Shown: positions 22,166-51,277, numbered from the stretch's first letter. The stretch is 64,000 nucleotides of DNA from Engraulis encrasicolus (GCF_034702125.1 NC_085876.1:18627514-18691513); one strand, 5' to 3'. Notes: a model not told the origin generated them from the sequence alone. A program made the numbers and translations.

Positions 22166-24235
22166 CCAAGCAGCGAAGCTGGCGAAGGCCCCTATAGAGT
22201 TAGTAGGTTTTCTTCATTATTATTCTCTAGTCACCATTCCTCTCCCTCTGCAAGTCTATGGCAGCCCATAGAACCGTACGTAGGAAAATGCTGTAAATCG
22301 GCACACACATTCAGGCCCGGCTCAGCATTACCCACAGCAATTTATAGGTCCCCAGCCCCAACGCTCTAGCGCCACCAACAGGTCAAAGTTGCAGGTACAT
22401 TTCTGCTTGTAACTTTTGAACCGCTGGGCCGATTTTCATAAACTTGGTATCCCTGGAATCCTTGGGCCAAGACGAATCCAACGCACCCTATGACGTCATT
22501 TTCCGCCAGGATAGTTTTCCCGCCATTTTGGATTTTGTAAAATTCAATAAAAATGCTATTTTTTCGGCAATTTTTGACCAATTCACCCGAAATTCGGTAT
22601 ATAGTATCTCTGTACTGAGCTACACATGGGGTCTTCAGGAATATTGGATATCTTTTATCGTTTAGCCGTGAGAGCCAATCAAAATTGTCGTAAACGTGGC
22701 GAAACAGGAAGTGAGGTCATATCTCAGCAACCGTTTGTCGAATTGGGCAGGGATTTTGTACACACATAGTAGTCCATCCCATGACCTACCAAAAAAAAAA
22801 TCAGATCCCCAGCTCAAACTCTGTAGCGCCACCAACAGGTCAAAATTTTAGCTACATTTTTGCCTGTAGCTTTTAAACCCTATGCACGATGTAAAATATA
22901 TTATTATCACTAGAATCCTTGGGCCAAGCCGAATTCAACGCCTATATGAAGTTATGTCAACGCAGAAGGGAAATTCCGCCATTTTGAATTTTGTAAAATT
23001 CACTGTAAGTCTATGGTAGCCCATAGAACCATACATAGAAAAATGCTGTAAATTGGCACACATATTTGAGGCAGTATCAACATTACCCACAGCGAGTTAT
23101 AGGTCCCCAGCCCCAATACTCTAGCGCCACCAGCAGGTGAAAGTCGCAGGTGCATTTCTGCTTGTAACTTTTGAACCGCTGGGCCAATTTTCATAAACCT
23201 GGTATCCCTGGAATCCTTGGGCCACGACGAATCCAACGCACCCTATGGCGTAATTTTCTACCTGCCATTTCCCGCCATTTTGAATTTTGTAAAAATGCAA
23301 TAAAAATGCTATTTTTCCCGCAATTTTTGATCATTTCGCCCGAAATTCGGTATATTGTATCTCTGTACTGAGGTTTGTATGGGGTCTCAAGGAATATTAG
23401 ATATCTTTAATCGTTTAGCCGTGACAGCCAATCAAAATTGGCAAAACAGGAAGTGAGGTCATATCTCAGCAACCGTTTGTCGAATTAGGCTAGGATTTTT
23501 TACACACATAGTAGTCCATGCTATGACCTACCACAAAGAAAATTATACCCCCAGCTAAAACTCTGTAGCGCCACCAACAGGTCAAATTTTTAGCTACATT
23601 TTTGCCTGTAGCTTTTACACCGTATGCCTAATTTTGAAAATAATACTATCACTAGAATCCTTGGGCCAAGCCGAATCCAACGCACTATATGACTTCATGT
23701 CATCTGGAAGAAAAAAGTCCGCCATTTTGAATTTTGTGAAATTCAATAAAAATGCTACTTGTCCCACAATTTTGGTCAGAATGCCTTACAAAAGGGCACA
23801 CTTCATCTTGGCACTGATTTGCTTTGGGGTATTCAAAGAATTTTTGATACTCTTATCGTTTGGAGGGTGACAGCCAATCAAATTGTGGTAAAAATGGTGG
23901 AAACAGGAAGTGAGGTCATACCTCAGCAATCGTTTGTCAAATTCTGTTAGGATTTTTTGCAAACATACTAGTCCATCCCATGACCTCCCACAAAAAAATC
24001 CAGACCCCAAGCTCAAACTCTCTAGCGCCACCAACAGGTAACAGGAAGTGAGCTCATATCTCGGCAGCTCTTCAATGGATTCAAACTAAACTTGGTTCAT
24101 GTGATCACACTCCCCTCCGAGGAATGCACACCAACATTGCCAACATTTTGGGCCAAAGGGGGCGCTGCAGCTCCTTTTGTTGCCGTGGCGACTTTGGCAA
24201 CTTTACTGCTTGGCCCCGCATTGCTGCTTGCAGCT
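22166..24235. mobile_element. Modular 2-kb element in the intron of copy B
   Basis: Bounded by GGGGCCAAGCAGCGAAGCTG at the left and an inverted GGGGCCAAGCAG near 24205-24216. The inside repeats modules: TAGCGCCACCAACAGGTC occurs near 22365, 22825, 23125, 23570 and 24020, and GAATCCTTGGGCCAAG recurs with it, giving a higher-order period near 750 bp. No protein found. Confidence 0.7.
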
Positions 24236-24249
24236 ATATTTTGTTGTTG

Positions 24250-24434
24250 TTTTAACTATTAACCTCTTGGCACAGAGATTTATGTCATAACCTTACTGTC
24301 ACCAAAAGTGAAATGTTCAATCTCACAGTAATGTAATAGCTACTATGCTGTTTGTTGATGTAGTTGAGTCTTTTCAGCAAAGCCTGAACAGGCCCCCTGG
24401 CGGGCCTACAAAGAGGCTACTCTTCCCTTTAATG
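24250..24434. repeat. Interspersed repeat, same family as 55321-55512
   Basis: Shares TTGGCACAGAG, ACTGTCACCAAAA, TGATGTAGTTG and TTTTCAGCAAA in order. Confidence 0.55.
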
Positions 24435-24606
24435 CAGTGGTTCTCAACCTTTTTTGAACAAATGCCCCCATGACCTTGACACCCCCCTTACTATTAAATC
24501 ATGTAAATGGACTAACACCCCCAATTACAACTAAGCACTGCCCTCTCTCAACTGCATCCTTCTCAATGCCCTCTGGGGGACTGTGCTGACCCTGTTGAGA
24601 AACGCT
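24435..24606. mobile_element. hAT-type MITE before copy B exon 1
   Basis: Left end CAGTGGTTCTCAACC; right end CCTGTTGAGAAACGCT is worn. It ends about 35 bp from the copy B exon 1 donor. Confidence 0.6.
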
Positions 24607-24638
24607 ACTTTCGCAGCACACCTTTGCAGGCTACTTAC

Positions 24639-24798
24639 GGTATGCTGCGATGGCCAGCATGGGCAAACACACAGTAAAAACACCCTTGATGATGTCCATT
24701 CCCCCTCCATTCCTGTTGTTGTTCAGTCCATTATTCGCATATTGGTCATTCGGGTTAACTTGGTCATTCTGAATATTTAGATTGTTCTGGGCACTCAT
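24639..24798 (-). CDS. Copy B exon 1 (53 codons plus 1 nt)
   Basis: ATG at 24798-24796; donor C|gtaagt at phase 1, the same position as in copies A and C. Encodes an Asn-rich N-terminus and a likely membrane segment. Confidence 0.78.
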
Positions 24799-25536
24799 TT
24801 CTGTAGTTTTCTAGATGTAGAGAATTGTGAAGTGATTTCAAAATACTTACTGTAATCTTTACACTTCATTTATAAACTGTAAGATGTAGGCCTATGCAGT
24901 TGTATAGGCCTACGTTTTAAATAAATACAAAACAACCAGCCACCTGCACTTGACGGTTGCACTTTGATTAAGTGTCTGTTTTCAGCTTGTCTTATAGCCT
25001 AGTCATGCAGATCCCTGCTGGGAGTGTCTCTTCGGTCTTTTGTGTGTGTGTGTTTTTCCCCTAATATGTCATACAAGCATCCAAGATATTTGGCATTCAA
25101 CATCTCATATCTGATTGTCACAGAATAAGTATTCATAAAACATTGGATCATGACTACATGACTTTCCTGTTCTTCAGGTTTTCCCATTTCTGATTAATTT
25201 ACTTTCTCTTTCTGTGATATGAGGATTGTACAGGTAGCTGTTAATACCTGCTGGGCATTGCTGCCTGTCGCACCTCCTCCGGTGCCCATGGGTCAGCGAG
25301 AGAAAATAAGACTTGTGACACAAACATCTTTATTGTATCAATTACTAGACAAACATAGGGAATACACATTCATAATGCATGAACAGGAGGTGCCTTATTC
25401 AACCACCTTCGCAGGTAGCTGTAGCCTTACGCCAGAAGCAGATCTCTTCAGGTGGTGTCCAGCCTTTTCTGCTGTGTTTCGGCCATGAACCACAACACCG
25501 CCAACTCCAGTTGGTGGGCCGACAGTGAGTGGCCAG

Positions 25537-26440
25537 CAGAGGTGAAAAGAGTACAGAAAAAAATTTAATTGAGCAAAAGTATCATTACTTGTTTTGAAAT
25601 CTACTCAGAGTACAAGTAAAAGTATCTCTTTAAAAATATGCTCGAGTAAAAGTAAAAACTTACTTTACAAAATGTAATTTGAGTAAAAGTTACTAAGTTA
25701 CTTTCAGTTAGCTTTTCTATCGAGAAATTCCATTTTTCTTCTTGAATAGCACCCTCCGTGACCTCTGTCTATTTCTGCACCAGTCATCTTCCAATAACCT
25801 GGCTATCGTGACTACAAAACTCGGCGAACGTTGACTGAGTACCGTATTCTTAGAGGGCCTTCAACCTGCATCTACGTGTATCAAATGCCTCGTTATGGTT
25901 GAAACGATCAATCAGGTCACTCTTGCCTCTGACTTAATTTGCAGTGGGGAAGTTTAAATACTAAACTTTTATTGTCTTCAAAAATGAGATGGATATGAAC
26001 TTCAAATACCCATGTTTGCCAGACTGACTTGGTCATGGAATTTTGAACAGAATCAAAATAATAAGCAGGCCCATGGTCGGCCCATTGCTGACTAGTGGGC
26101 TGTCAGACCAGTGACATGATGGGCCTACCGGTGGGCCCTGGATACCGGTAATCATCCAATAGATTAGTCCAAAATAGATAATTTACATGTGAAATGATAA
26201 ATACGCACAGGTTCCTTCATTTCTGGCAGATGTTTTCCTGCATTTAATTTTTCTCTACCTATCAGAATGTACTCAGTACTCAAGGCAGGTTCAAATGTAA
26301 TTAAGTAAAACTACTTGGGCCAAAATGTAATTTGAGTAAGAGTAAAAATTTTAAAAACTACTTAAAAAATTACAAGTTACTCATAAGAGTACTTAATTAC
26401 AGTAATTTGAGTACATGTAATTAGTTACTTTCCACCCCTG
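25537..26440. mobile_element. hAT-type non-autonomous element (904 bp)
   Basis: Ends CAGAGGTG and CCACCCCTG; perfect 8-bp duplication GTGGCCAG at 25529-25536 and 26441-26448. GAGTAAAAGTA-type motifs near both ends. Confidence 0.8.
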
Positions 26441-27246
26441 GTGGCCAGTCTCACTGCCCATCTGCTCCTGGCGTACAGCTTACACCAACAATACATAGCC
26501 TACGTTCCATACATTTGATAAACATAAAACATATTAACAGGAAAAATAAAGGCAGTTGAGCTGTTGGTGTTCGTTGGCTGCTGGCTTTAACCCCTTCCTA
26601 GCAGCTGTGCTCGGGTGCGTTGGTTGCTGGGGCAGCAACAGTGTTGAGTGAAGTGCTGAATGCGCAAGGCGGTTGGGAGATAGGCTTGCTGTTCCCTGCA
26701 GAATATCAGGTGTATGTTTTCCCCGCCATCTTATATCGTCTATTCTCCCTTCCAAATTAACTGTAGGTCTGTGCTCTCCTCCACCTTCACCACAGCCTGC
26801 TCATGCTGCCTCCCATTCTCCCATATCTATCCATTCATCCAAAATAGTGTAGGCAGTGTTTAAATAGCTGCTCTATGGATCTACTGCAGTACTGTACCAA
26901 GCACCAGAAGTCAATGAGGAGTTCTGCTGTCAGCAACTGCAGTGAAATTATGTGTCTTTCAGTAAGCTCTTCAGACAGATGCAAAGTAATGCAACCTTCT
27001 GATCTGAAACACCATTTTTTAATCTTATTACTGTGAAATATACTACTGCTAGGGTGTGTGTGGGGTTTCATCATCATAGAAAGTAGGCCTATGTATATTA
27101 TTAACATGATGGGAGGGAAGATGGTAAATCGATTTGTCTGGTAAAGCGACACTTAATTCAACATGTTAATACCATAACAATTTACAAGGACATAGGAAAG
27201 ATTCATGAGATGGGCCATTTTTCTACTAATTTTATTCAGAGACATT

Positions 27247-27645
27247 TGCAAGAAGCAGTCAAAAGTATATATTTTTTATTTCCGCACTTTTTATTTACTT
27301 TCCAAAAAGCTTTTTTTCACATCATCATATGGTTCAACTGTCAGGAATGTGTAGTGCATGAAGGACTTAAGTCCTTAAAATAAGTGCATACCTTCATAGA
27401 CTTTGTTTGAGTTCATACCGGTAATTTAGCTTTTGAGTTCAACATGTTGATCCCTACAGCCTCAGTCCATTTGTTCCACCAATGCTATTAATATTGACAT
27501 CTGCAAGAAGCAGTCAAAAGATTTTTTTCTTTAATTTCAAGCGTTTTCATTTATTTTCCAAAAACCTTTTCCACATCACCATACTGTCCATATACCGCAT
27601 GTAGGGAATGTGTAGTACATGAATAAAATAGTCCTTAGAATAATC
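27247..27645. repeat. Tandem duplication, period about 259 bp
   Basis: GCAAGAAGCAGTCAAAAG, TTATTTACTTTCCAAAAA and GGAATGTGTAGT recur in order from 27505. Confidence 0.6.
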
Positions 27646-28076
27646 CTTGTATTAGGGATCCTTTTGAAGATGTTTACTTGAATAATTTGTTTGGAAAGTA
27701 TTATATAAATAAGCAATTTATAAAAAGAATAATCCTAGTACGAAAATAAGTACAACGTCGACAATTTATAAATAATTAATCTCACTGTCAGTGTTGCCGA
27801 ATGTATGGTGATCATATTTGTTCCATAACATTGTCCTCTGTACGATCAAAAACACATGATGTGCGATATCATTCAGTTGATATCATTAGTTGCTCTGAAA
27901 CAACCATTTGTTTTGTGTACGATAATTTCCTCCCAAAAGCCCCCAAAAAACTGGTTTTGGTACGAGAGTTTAACATTTTGCATCTGGCAACACTGCTCAC
28001 TATATCCTTGTAGTATCTCCCTCTGGTGCGTTTCATTTGTTCCCCTGCTGTAGCGATGCGTTGGCCCTCTGAGGCC

Positions 28077-28573
28077 TATACTAAGAAGCTGGTTCAGGAG
28101 TAAACCAGGTTAAATTAAGAGGTAAATCGTCTAATAGAAGAGCCTGGAGTCCTCATTTTCTTAAAGGGGCAATATGTAGTACTAAAAGTTTAATTAATCA
28201 CTGTCCCGAGTCAGCCGATGCTTATTTGAGTCAATAGTAAGTGAACGATGACTCTCGCGACCACTTTCACGGTCCGCTGTCAGAGAACCCCAAATGTAAC
28301 TTTTGACAGAGCGACCCGAACGAGTGTCGTGGGAAACACTTCTCATACGAAAAATTTGCTTTACATACCGCCAGATACATATTCACATTTGTATCAACTG
28401 CTGGCATTCTGTGATGGAAAAACATTCTCACAGCGAGCTTATTTAAACAGAATTTTTTTTCACGAAGTGTAGATTTTGAGACAGGCATGCCACGGGCACC
28501 TCGCTAACTACGTAATCCTACATTGTGCCCCTTTAAGAAAATAGTTTACTCCTGAACCAGCTTCTTAGTATAC
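28077..28573. mobile_element. Outer MITE 3' of ccdc127 copy A
   Basis: Inverted ends TATACTAAGAAGCTGGTTCA and complement. A second element sits inside at 28165-28532. Confidence 0.75.
28165..28532. mobile_element. Inner TTAA-type MITE nested in 28077-28573
   Basis: Ends AGGGGCA and TGCCCCT with TTAA immediately outside at 28161-28164 and 28533-28536. Confidence 0.75.
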
Positions 28574-28761
28574 ACCGGTTCACCGTGTTTGTAAACACAA
28601 TATTGTGAGGAGGGGCAAGACACTGGCAGCCAACCATGTGAGCTAATTTTTTGATCGACAGCGGTTTACAACAATCAGAGGTTGAGTTGTGCGCAGTTAG
28701 TTTCGCGCAGTCAGGGGAAAACAAAAATGTAAAACCCATGTGTACCCCTCTGGTGCGTTCC

Positions 28762-29067
28762 TCATTTGTTCCCATGCTGTAGCGACGCCTCTGCCCTCTG
28801 GTGCGTTTCCAGCCTGACCTGCAGCTGCCAGTAGCGCAGGTACGCCCACATCAGGCTGCCGTTCCTGCGCTTGTCTGTGTTGAGGTACTCGGCGCAGCTG
28901 TGGTCGTTCTTGAAGATGTCGCGGAGGCTCTCCTCCATGCCCAGGCGTGCCAGCGAGGGCTCCCGGGCCGACGTCACCAGCAGCTCCTTCTCTATGTCCA
29001 GCCTCTTCTCCCGCGGTACCAGGATGCTGCAGTAGGCACTCTGCCTCTCCACCAGACGCTCCTCCAC
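28762..29067 (-). CDS. ccdc127: ccdc127 copy A exon 5 (C-terminal)
   Basis: Acceptor actgtag|GTGGAGG. Encodes EERLVERQSAYCSIL, the conserved SLRDIFKNDHSCAEYLN and RNGSLMWAYLRYWQL, with TGA at 28764-28762. Confidence 0.9.
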   Translation of the reverse strand: MEERLVERQSAYCSILVPREKRLDIEKELLVTSAREPSLARLGMEESLRDIFKNDHSCAEYLNTDKRRNGSLMWAYLRYWQLQVRLETHQRAEASLQHGNK

Positions 29068-29216
29068 CTACAGTATTACATTACATTTAGCAGATGCTTT
29101 TTTTGACCAAAGCAACTTATATTACAAGCAAGTTAGATTCAAGCAAGTACAGAGCGTGGGGTCAGTATAGAGTACAGCATAGAACTCTCTCTCTCTTTCT
29201 CTCTCTTCTTCCTGCC

Positions 29217-29263
<47 letters not shown>

Positions 29264-29380
29264 CTTGTTCAGGGCCGTCATGGCCGCCTGCTCCCGCCGT
29301 CGCTCCCTCTCCAGGGCGTCGTCCAGCAGCGCTCCCATGGCCCCCGACTCCTGCAGACGACCCTTCGCCAGGTCCAGGGC

Positions 29381-29446
<66 letters not shown>

Positions 29447-29545
29447 GTGGGAAGGGAGCAACACGTTAATGCATTCGTACCAACTGCCGCATCACACCCA
29501 ACACATACAGTACAGAATACACAGCGCTGACAGTATAGACATAAA

Positions 29546-29594
<49 letters not shown>

Positions 29595-29824
29595 GGGGGG
29601 GTTATTGTATATGGCAGGGAAGCGTTTTTGCTGCTCTCTTGGAAAAGAGGCAACTGCCTCAATGTGAATACCCTAGTAAAAAAAAAAGAAAAAGAACTGG
29701 AACATAAAAGGAGCATAAACTTGCTACTTCACCTGCTGCTCGCGCCTCAGTCCTCTCCTCTCCTCTATCAGCTGCTGGCTCTGGTTGGTCAGGGCCTGTT
29801 TGAAGCCCTCCACTCGCCTGGTTA

Positions 29825-29910
<86 letters not shown>

Positions 29911-30006
29911 GGTTGAATATTCTGGAACTTGTTTTAGAGCGAATGCTACCTTTGAAATTGGAATACTGTACATACTGAGGAGCGGCAAACAGAAAGAGAA
30001 AGAGGG

Positions 30007-30077
<71 letters not shown>

Positions 30078-30721
30078 TGTGTGTGTGTATTTGTTTAAAG
30101 CCCTTCACTCGCCTGCGTTCCCTCTCCAGCTCCAGCTCCAACTGCACCAGCTCCCGACGGCTCTCCAAGAGCGACTGGCGGTACTTGAGCTCCAGCTCGG
30201 CCTGGATGGCCTTCATGTTCTTGTCGTATTTACTCCTGGCCTCCTGGATCTCGCTCTCTGACTCCCTGGACCAGATCCATCCTGTGGAGGTTGGAGATAC
30301 ACAAGTGTTGCACTGCCACTGACTGAAAAATGTTATGAGCGAATTCCGAATTTCGTCTTTGGGTGTGCGTAATGTGTGTTATTTATTATCAGCCTATTAC
30401 TACTACTATTACTACTACTACTACTACTACCACCACTACTATTATCAGGGTGCGATTAATCAGAAAACCAGAAGGGGGGGGATAACTTTCAGATTTCCAT
30501 CAATATCAATGCAATAACATTAAACTGTGATTATAAATTCATGTAGAAAACGTGGCTATATCAAAACCAGAAGAGGGGACAATTAATCCCCATCATCACC
30601 CCTACAAATTGCACCCTGACTATTCTTCTCATTGCTATCATCGTTATCATCAAATACTAGAGTTGCACCATAGTAGTAGTAGCAGAGACGTTCTTAATGC
30701 ATTTAGAACAGAGAATCTTTG

Positions 30722-30759
<38 letters not shown>

Positions 30760-31061
30760 CGTAGTAGTAAGCTTAGTTGGAACGGTGGTGGTGTAGTGGA
30801 ATCAACAGTGCAATGTTCTGTTCACAGCCTACTGTAGGCCTAGAGACGGCGATAACAACAGCTGACACTGAACCGCATTAGCCCAGTCGGTTTGTTAGGG
30901 AATTAGGGGACTCTGTCAGGACACTGACTGAGGCAGCTCTACTCACGGAAAGCTGCTAGCCCCAACATGGGCACCAGAAGGGCATAGTTCCATTTGCTGT
31001 TCCCTCCACCTGCCCCTTCATCGGGCCTTATATTCCAGTCGGGGTCGTTTAAGTTGTTCAT
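28762..31061 (-). CDS. ccdc127: Coiled-coil domain-containing protein 127 (copy A, canonical)
   Basis: Five exons join in frame on the minus strand: 31061-30947, 30281-30113, 29817-29733, 29380-29264 and 29067-28762; 792 nt, 263 residues, close to human CCDC127 (about 260). The N-terminus MNNLNDPDWNIRP and then WNYALLVPMLGLAAFRW (probable membrane segment, residues 25-40) are nearly those of human. A long charged coiled coil follows, then RLVERQSAYCSILVPREKRL and a conserved end (RNGSLMWAYLRYWQL). CCDC127 is listed among mitochondrial proteins as I recall; its molecular role is poorly known. It lies head to head with sdha as in human. The second coding exon of copies B and C (and, as I recall, of human) is here divided by three short repeat-filled introns, each leaving the reading frame intact. 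Confidence 0.88.
29068..29263 (-). other. ccdc127 copy A intron 4 (196 nt, CT/CA repeat and SINE-like tail)
   Basis: Read on the minus strand: TG and AG microsatellite at the donor side, then a tail resembling the 3' end of the local SINE family (AGCATCTGCTAAATGTAATG) directly before the acceptor. Confidence 0.65.
29264..29380 (-). CDS. ccdc127: ccdc127 copy A exon 4
   Basis: Acceptor cacatag|GCCCTGG; donor AAG|gtgtgtg, which is the start of a TG microsatellite. Thirty-nine codons, phase 0 on both sides (ALDLAKGRLQES, ERERRREAAMTALNK). Confidence 0.77.
29381..29732 (-). other. ccdc127 copy A intron 3 (352 nt, two TG/CA tracts)
   Basis: Microsatellites at 29382-29444 and 29551-29590 on the + strand, a G-run at 29591, and an A-rich stretch near 29678. 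Confidence 0.65.
29733..29817 (-). CDS. ccdc127: ccdc127 copy A exon 3
   Basis: Acceptor ataaccag|GCGAGTGG after a long TG tract; donor CAG|gtgaag. Twenty-eight full codons of coiled coil (GFKQALTNQSQQLIEERR). Confidence 0.78.
29818..30112 (-). other. ccdc127 copy A intron 2 (295 nt, GC-AG, CA and GA tracts)
   Basis: Holds an AC tract of about 80 bp (29826-29909) and a GA tract (30007-30074). A 22-bp coding segment is present at both intron ends. Confidence 0.65.
30113..30281 (-). CDS. ccdc127: ccdc127 copy A exon 2 (ends at a GC donor)
   Basis: Acceptor ccacag|GATGG. Encodes RWIWSRESESEIQE and the first part of the coiled coil. The exon ends CGCAG|GCGAGT, a GC-type donor at phase 2. Confidence 0.78.
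30446..30618. mobile_element. hAT-type MITE in ccdc127 intron 1
   Basis: Ends CAGGGTGCGATT and AATTGCACCCTG; 8-bp flanks ACTATTAT and ACTATTCT match at 7 of 8. Trinucleotide repeats lie on both sides (ACT at 30393-30440, GTA at 30722-30766). Confidence 0.75.
30947..31061 (-). CDS. ccdc127: ccdc127 copy A exon 1
   Basis: ATG at 31061-31059; donor C|gtgagt at phase 1. Thirty-eight codons ending in the hydrophobic segment LLVPMLGLAAF. Confidence 0.9.
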
Positions 31062-31627
31062 CTCCCCTGTGTTGAAATAACAAGGTAAACAAACCAGTAA
31101 TCTCGTTAAAGTACATAGGAACTACCAAACAGAGAACGTGCATGTTACATGTTGTTACAATGTTCAACATGGCCATACTTAATTGTATTTACTTGCACGA
31201 TGCCAATTGTGTAATAGCATTTGGTTATTTCTCCACACAATTGTTGGTTTGGCATACCTGATGGTCAATGAAATTTGCAGATAACTGTGCACCTTCTTGT
31301 CATCATCCTCACTCTACTTCCCGTTCCAGCCGTGCTACATTTCTTGCTTGACAAGAGCGGGTGGGTATGTGGGGAATTCAAAATTACACATGATTAGAAA
31401 TAATACTTTGGCATTATATTCATCTTATTATTCTGTTTTATAAACTATTAATGTGGGAAAATGTAGTGTATATTGCATTTATGAAAATATATTTATTCTA
31501 CATGCGTCTCGGTCTAAATGTATGACCCCATACTTTTAAATGGAATCTTCCATGCTGACCAACGTCACCCTCAAAAACGTAGTCTAACGTAGTGACGTGC
31601 TCCTCAGTGTCTTTCGAAACAACCATC
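31062..31627. promoter_or_regulatory. Head-to-head spacer, probable bidirectional ccdc127/sdha promoter
   Basis: Only 566 bases separate the two start codons, which point away from each other. The same divergent arrangement exists in human, so a shared promoter is likely. No TATA box is obvious and transcription starts cannot be placed. The stretch contains no microsatellite or transposon that I recognise, in contrast to its surroundings. Confidence 0.6.
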
Positions 31628-50196
<18,569 letters not shown>

Positions 50197-50551
50197 TCAC
50201 ACTCGCACACTCTCTCTCTCTCTCTCTCTCTATCTCTCTGTCTCTCCCTCTCCCTCTCTCTCTGTCTTGAACTTCTCAATTACCATCTCTTTGGTTTTTA
50301 TTTTTTAAAGAAAAAGGAAGATCTCTGTTCTGCAGCAGCTACCATGGACTTGAATCTGCACGCTGTTCATTCAGCACAACACATAAGAATCGATTAAAGA
50401 AACTATTTAATCAACATACGACCTTCAGCCAATCAACAGTGTGGATTGTTTTGTGCTTACTGTATATCTATACTGAATTTTACTGTACCATGTTGCAGAA
50501 AAGAGTGATTAGTGACATCATAAATCGCCTTTGCTTATGTTCTTTGAAGCA

Positions 50552-50557
50552 AATAAA
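50552..50557 (+). terminator. sdha polyadenylation signal
   Basis: AATAAA about 355 bases after the sdha stop. It is the first clear signal downstream and would give a 3' UTR near 375 nt. Confidence 0.65.
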
Positions 50558-50635
50558 TGAAATATTTAATATTTAAATATTGAGTAATTCTTTAGGTTAA
50601 CGTTTTATGAGGCAACAAACTTCTGTATCAGCATG

Positions 50636-50905
50636 TTATGCAATGGGGAAGCGCTCCTCCAGGCTTATCACATTGTTTAACTCTATTGGTCTTAACTCTC
50701 GTGGCCTTCCATTTACAATGGTCTCACACACACTCAGTATGTTAAGTTCTTTATTATAAAAATTGCATGTTGGATTGTTTTTGTAGGCTTTATTTAAGCT
50801 CAATAAAGATACTCTGTTGTCCTCTGTTTGAACAATATCTTGCCATCCAGCATTTGTTTGTAATGTAGACAAAGCTGCTCCATTGCTGTTCCAATATTTA
50901 ACGCT
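50636..50905 (-). other. Unrecognised minus-strand open stretch after sdha
   Basis: About 89 open codons (SVKYWNSNGAALSTLQ ... NGRPRELRPIELNNVIS) ending in TAA at 50636. Low repeat content and protein-like composition, but no ATG and no family recognised. May be a transposon or pseudogene fragment. Confidence 0.3.
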
Positions 50906-50918
50906 TTATCACGTAAAG

Positions 50919-51113
50919 CAGGGGTTCCCAACCATTTCCAATTTGGGGCCCACTTCAAACTTTCACAAATGTTAGGGGCTCACATCTTACCAAGTGAACA
51001 ATAAAACTCAAATAACTAGTCAAAAATAACACAAATCTTGTGATTTTAGAAAAAGATTTCAAGACTCACTCGGAGTACCTTCAGGGCACTGGCCAACAGT
51101 TTGAGAATCACTG
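50919..51113. mobile_element. hAT-type MITE
   Basis: Ends CAGGGGTTCCCAACC and TTTGAGAATCACTG; no matching target duplication found. Confidence 0.55.
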
Positions 51114-51277
51114 TAGAGTTTAAACATTGGCCCACAATTGCTCCAAAACTAAAATTTGATTTTAGTTCCCAATACATTGCTGTCTGGAAGACAACTCGTA
51201 TGAAGAGACAAGTGGTTCATGTAGTTTTTACTTTGGCATCGCTTTAAAACAAAGAACAGTCCCTCTAACAAACTTAA

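Larger units (their letters stand above)
21514..24798 (-). pseudogene. ccdc127-like paralogue, copy B, with one frame break
   Basis: Exon 1 (24798-24639) starts at a true ATG and encodes MSAQNNLNIQ, an Asn-rich stretch and the hydrophobic segment GVFTVCLPMLAIAAY. Exon 2 (22090-21514) begins GWAWSRHSKKEIHE and continues as a strong coiled coil with repeated ELENEK units, then RQIIFCSHFKHREQ. The frame then breaks near 21717-21730. In the shifted frame the family C-terminus resumes (ARKDPLTPLQMEEKLKAIF, NGRLMWIQLNDW) and ends with TAA at 21514. The exon has 577 nt, one base short of keeping frame. The break may be a true mutation, a population variant or an assembly error. The intron between the exons holds a 2-kb repeat element. 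Function unknown. Confidence 0.72.

Noticed and set aside
21547..22197. 216-codon + strand ORF opposite copy B
   Set aside because: It is the antisense shadow of the coiled-coil exon (Ser/Phe-rich from Glu/Lys codons). The minus strand carries the conserved protein.
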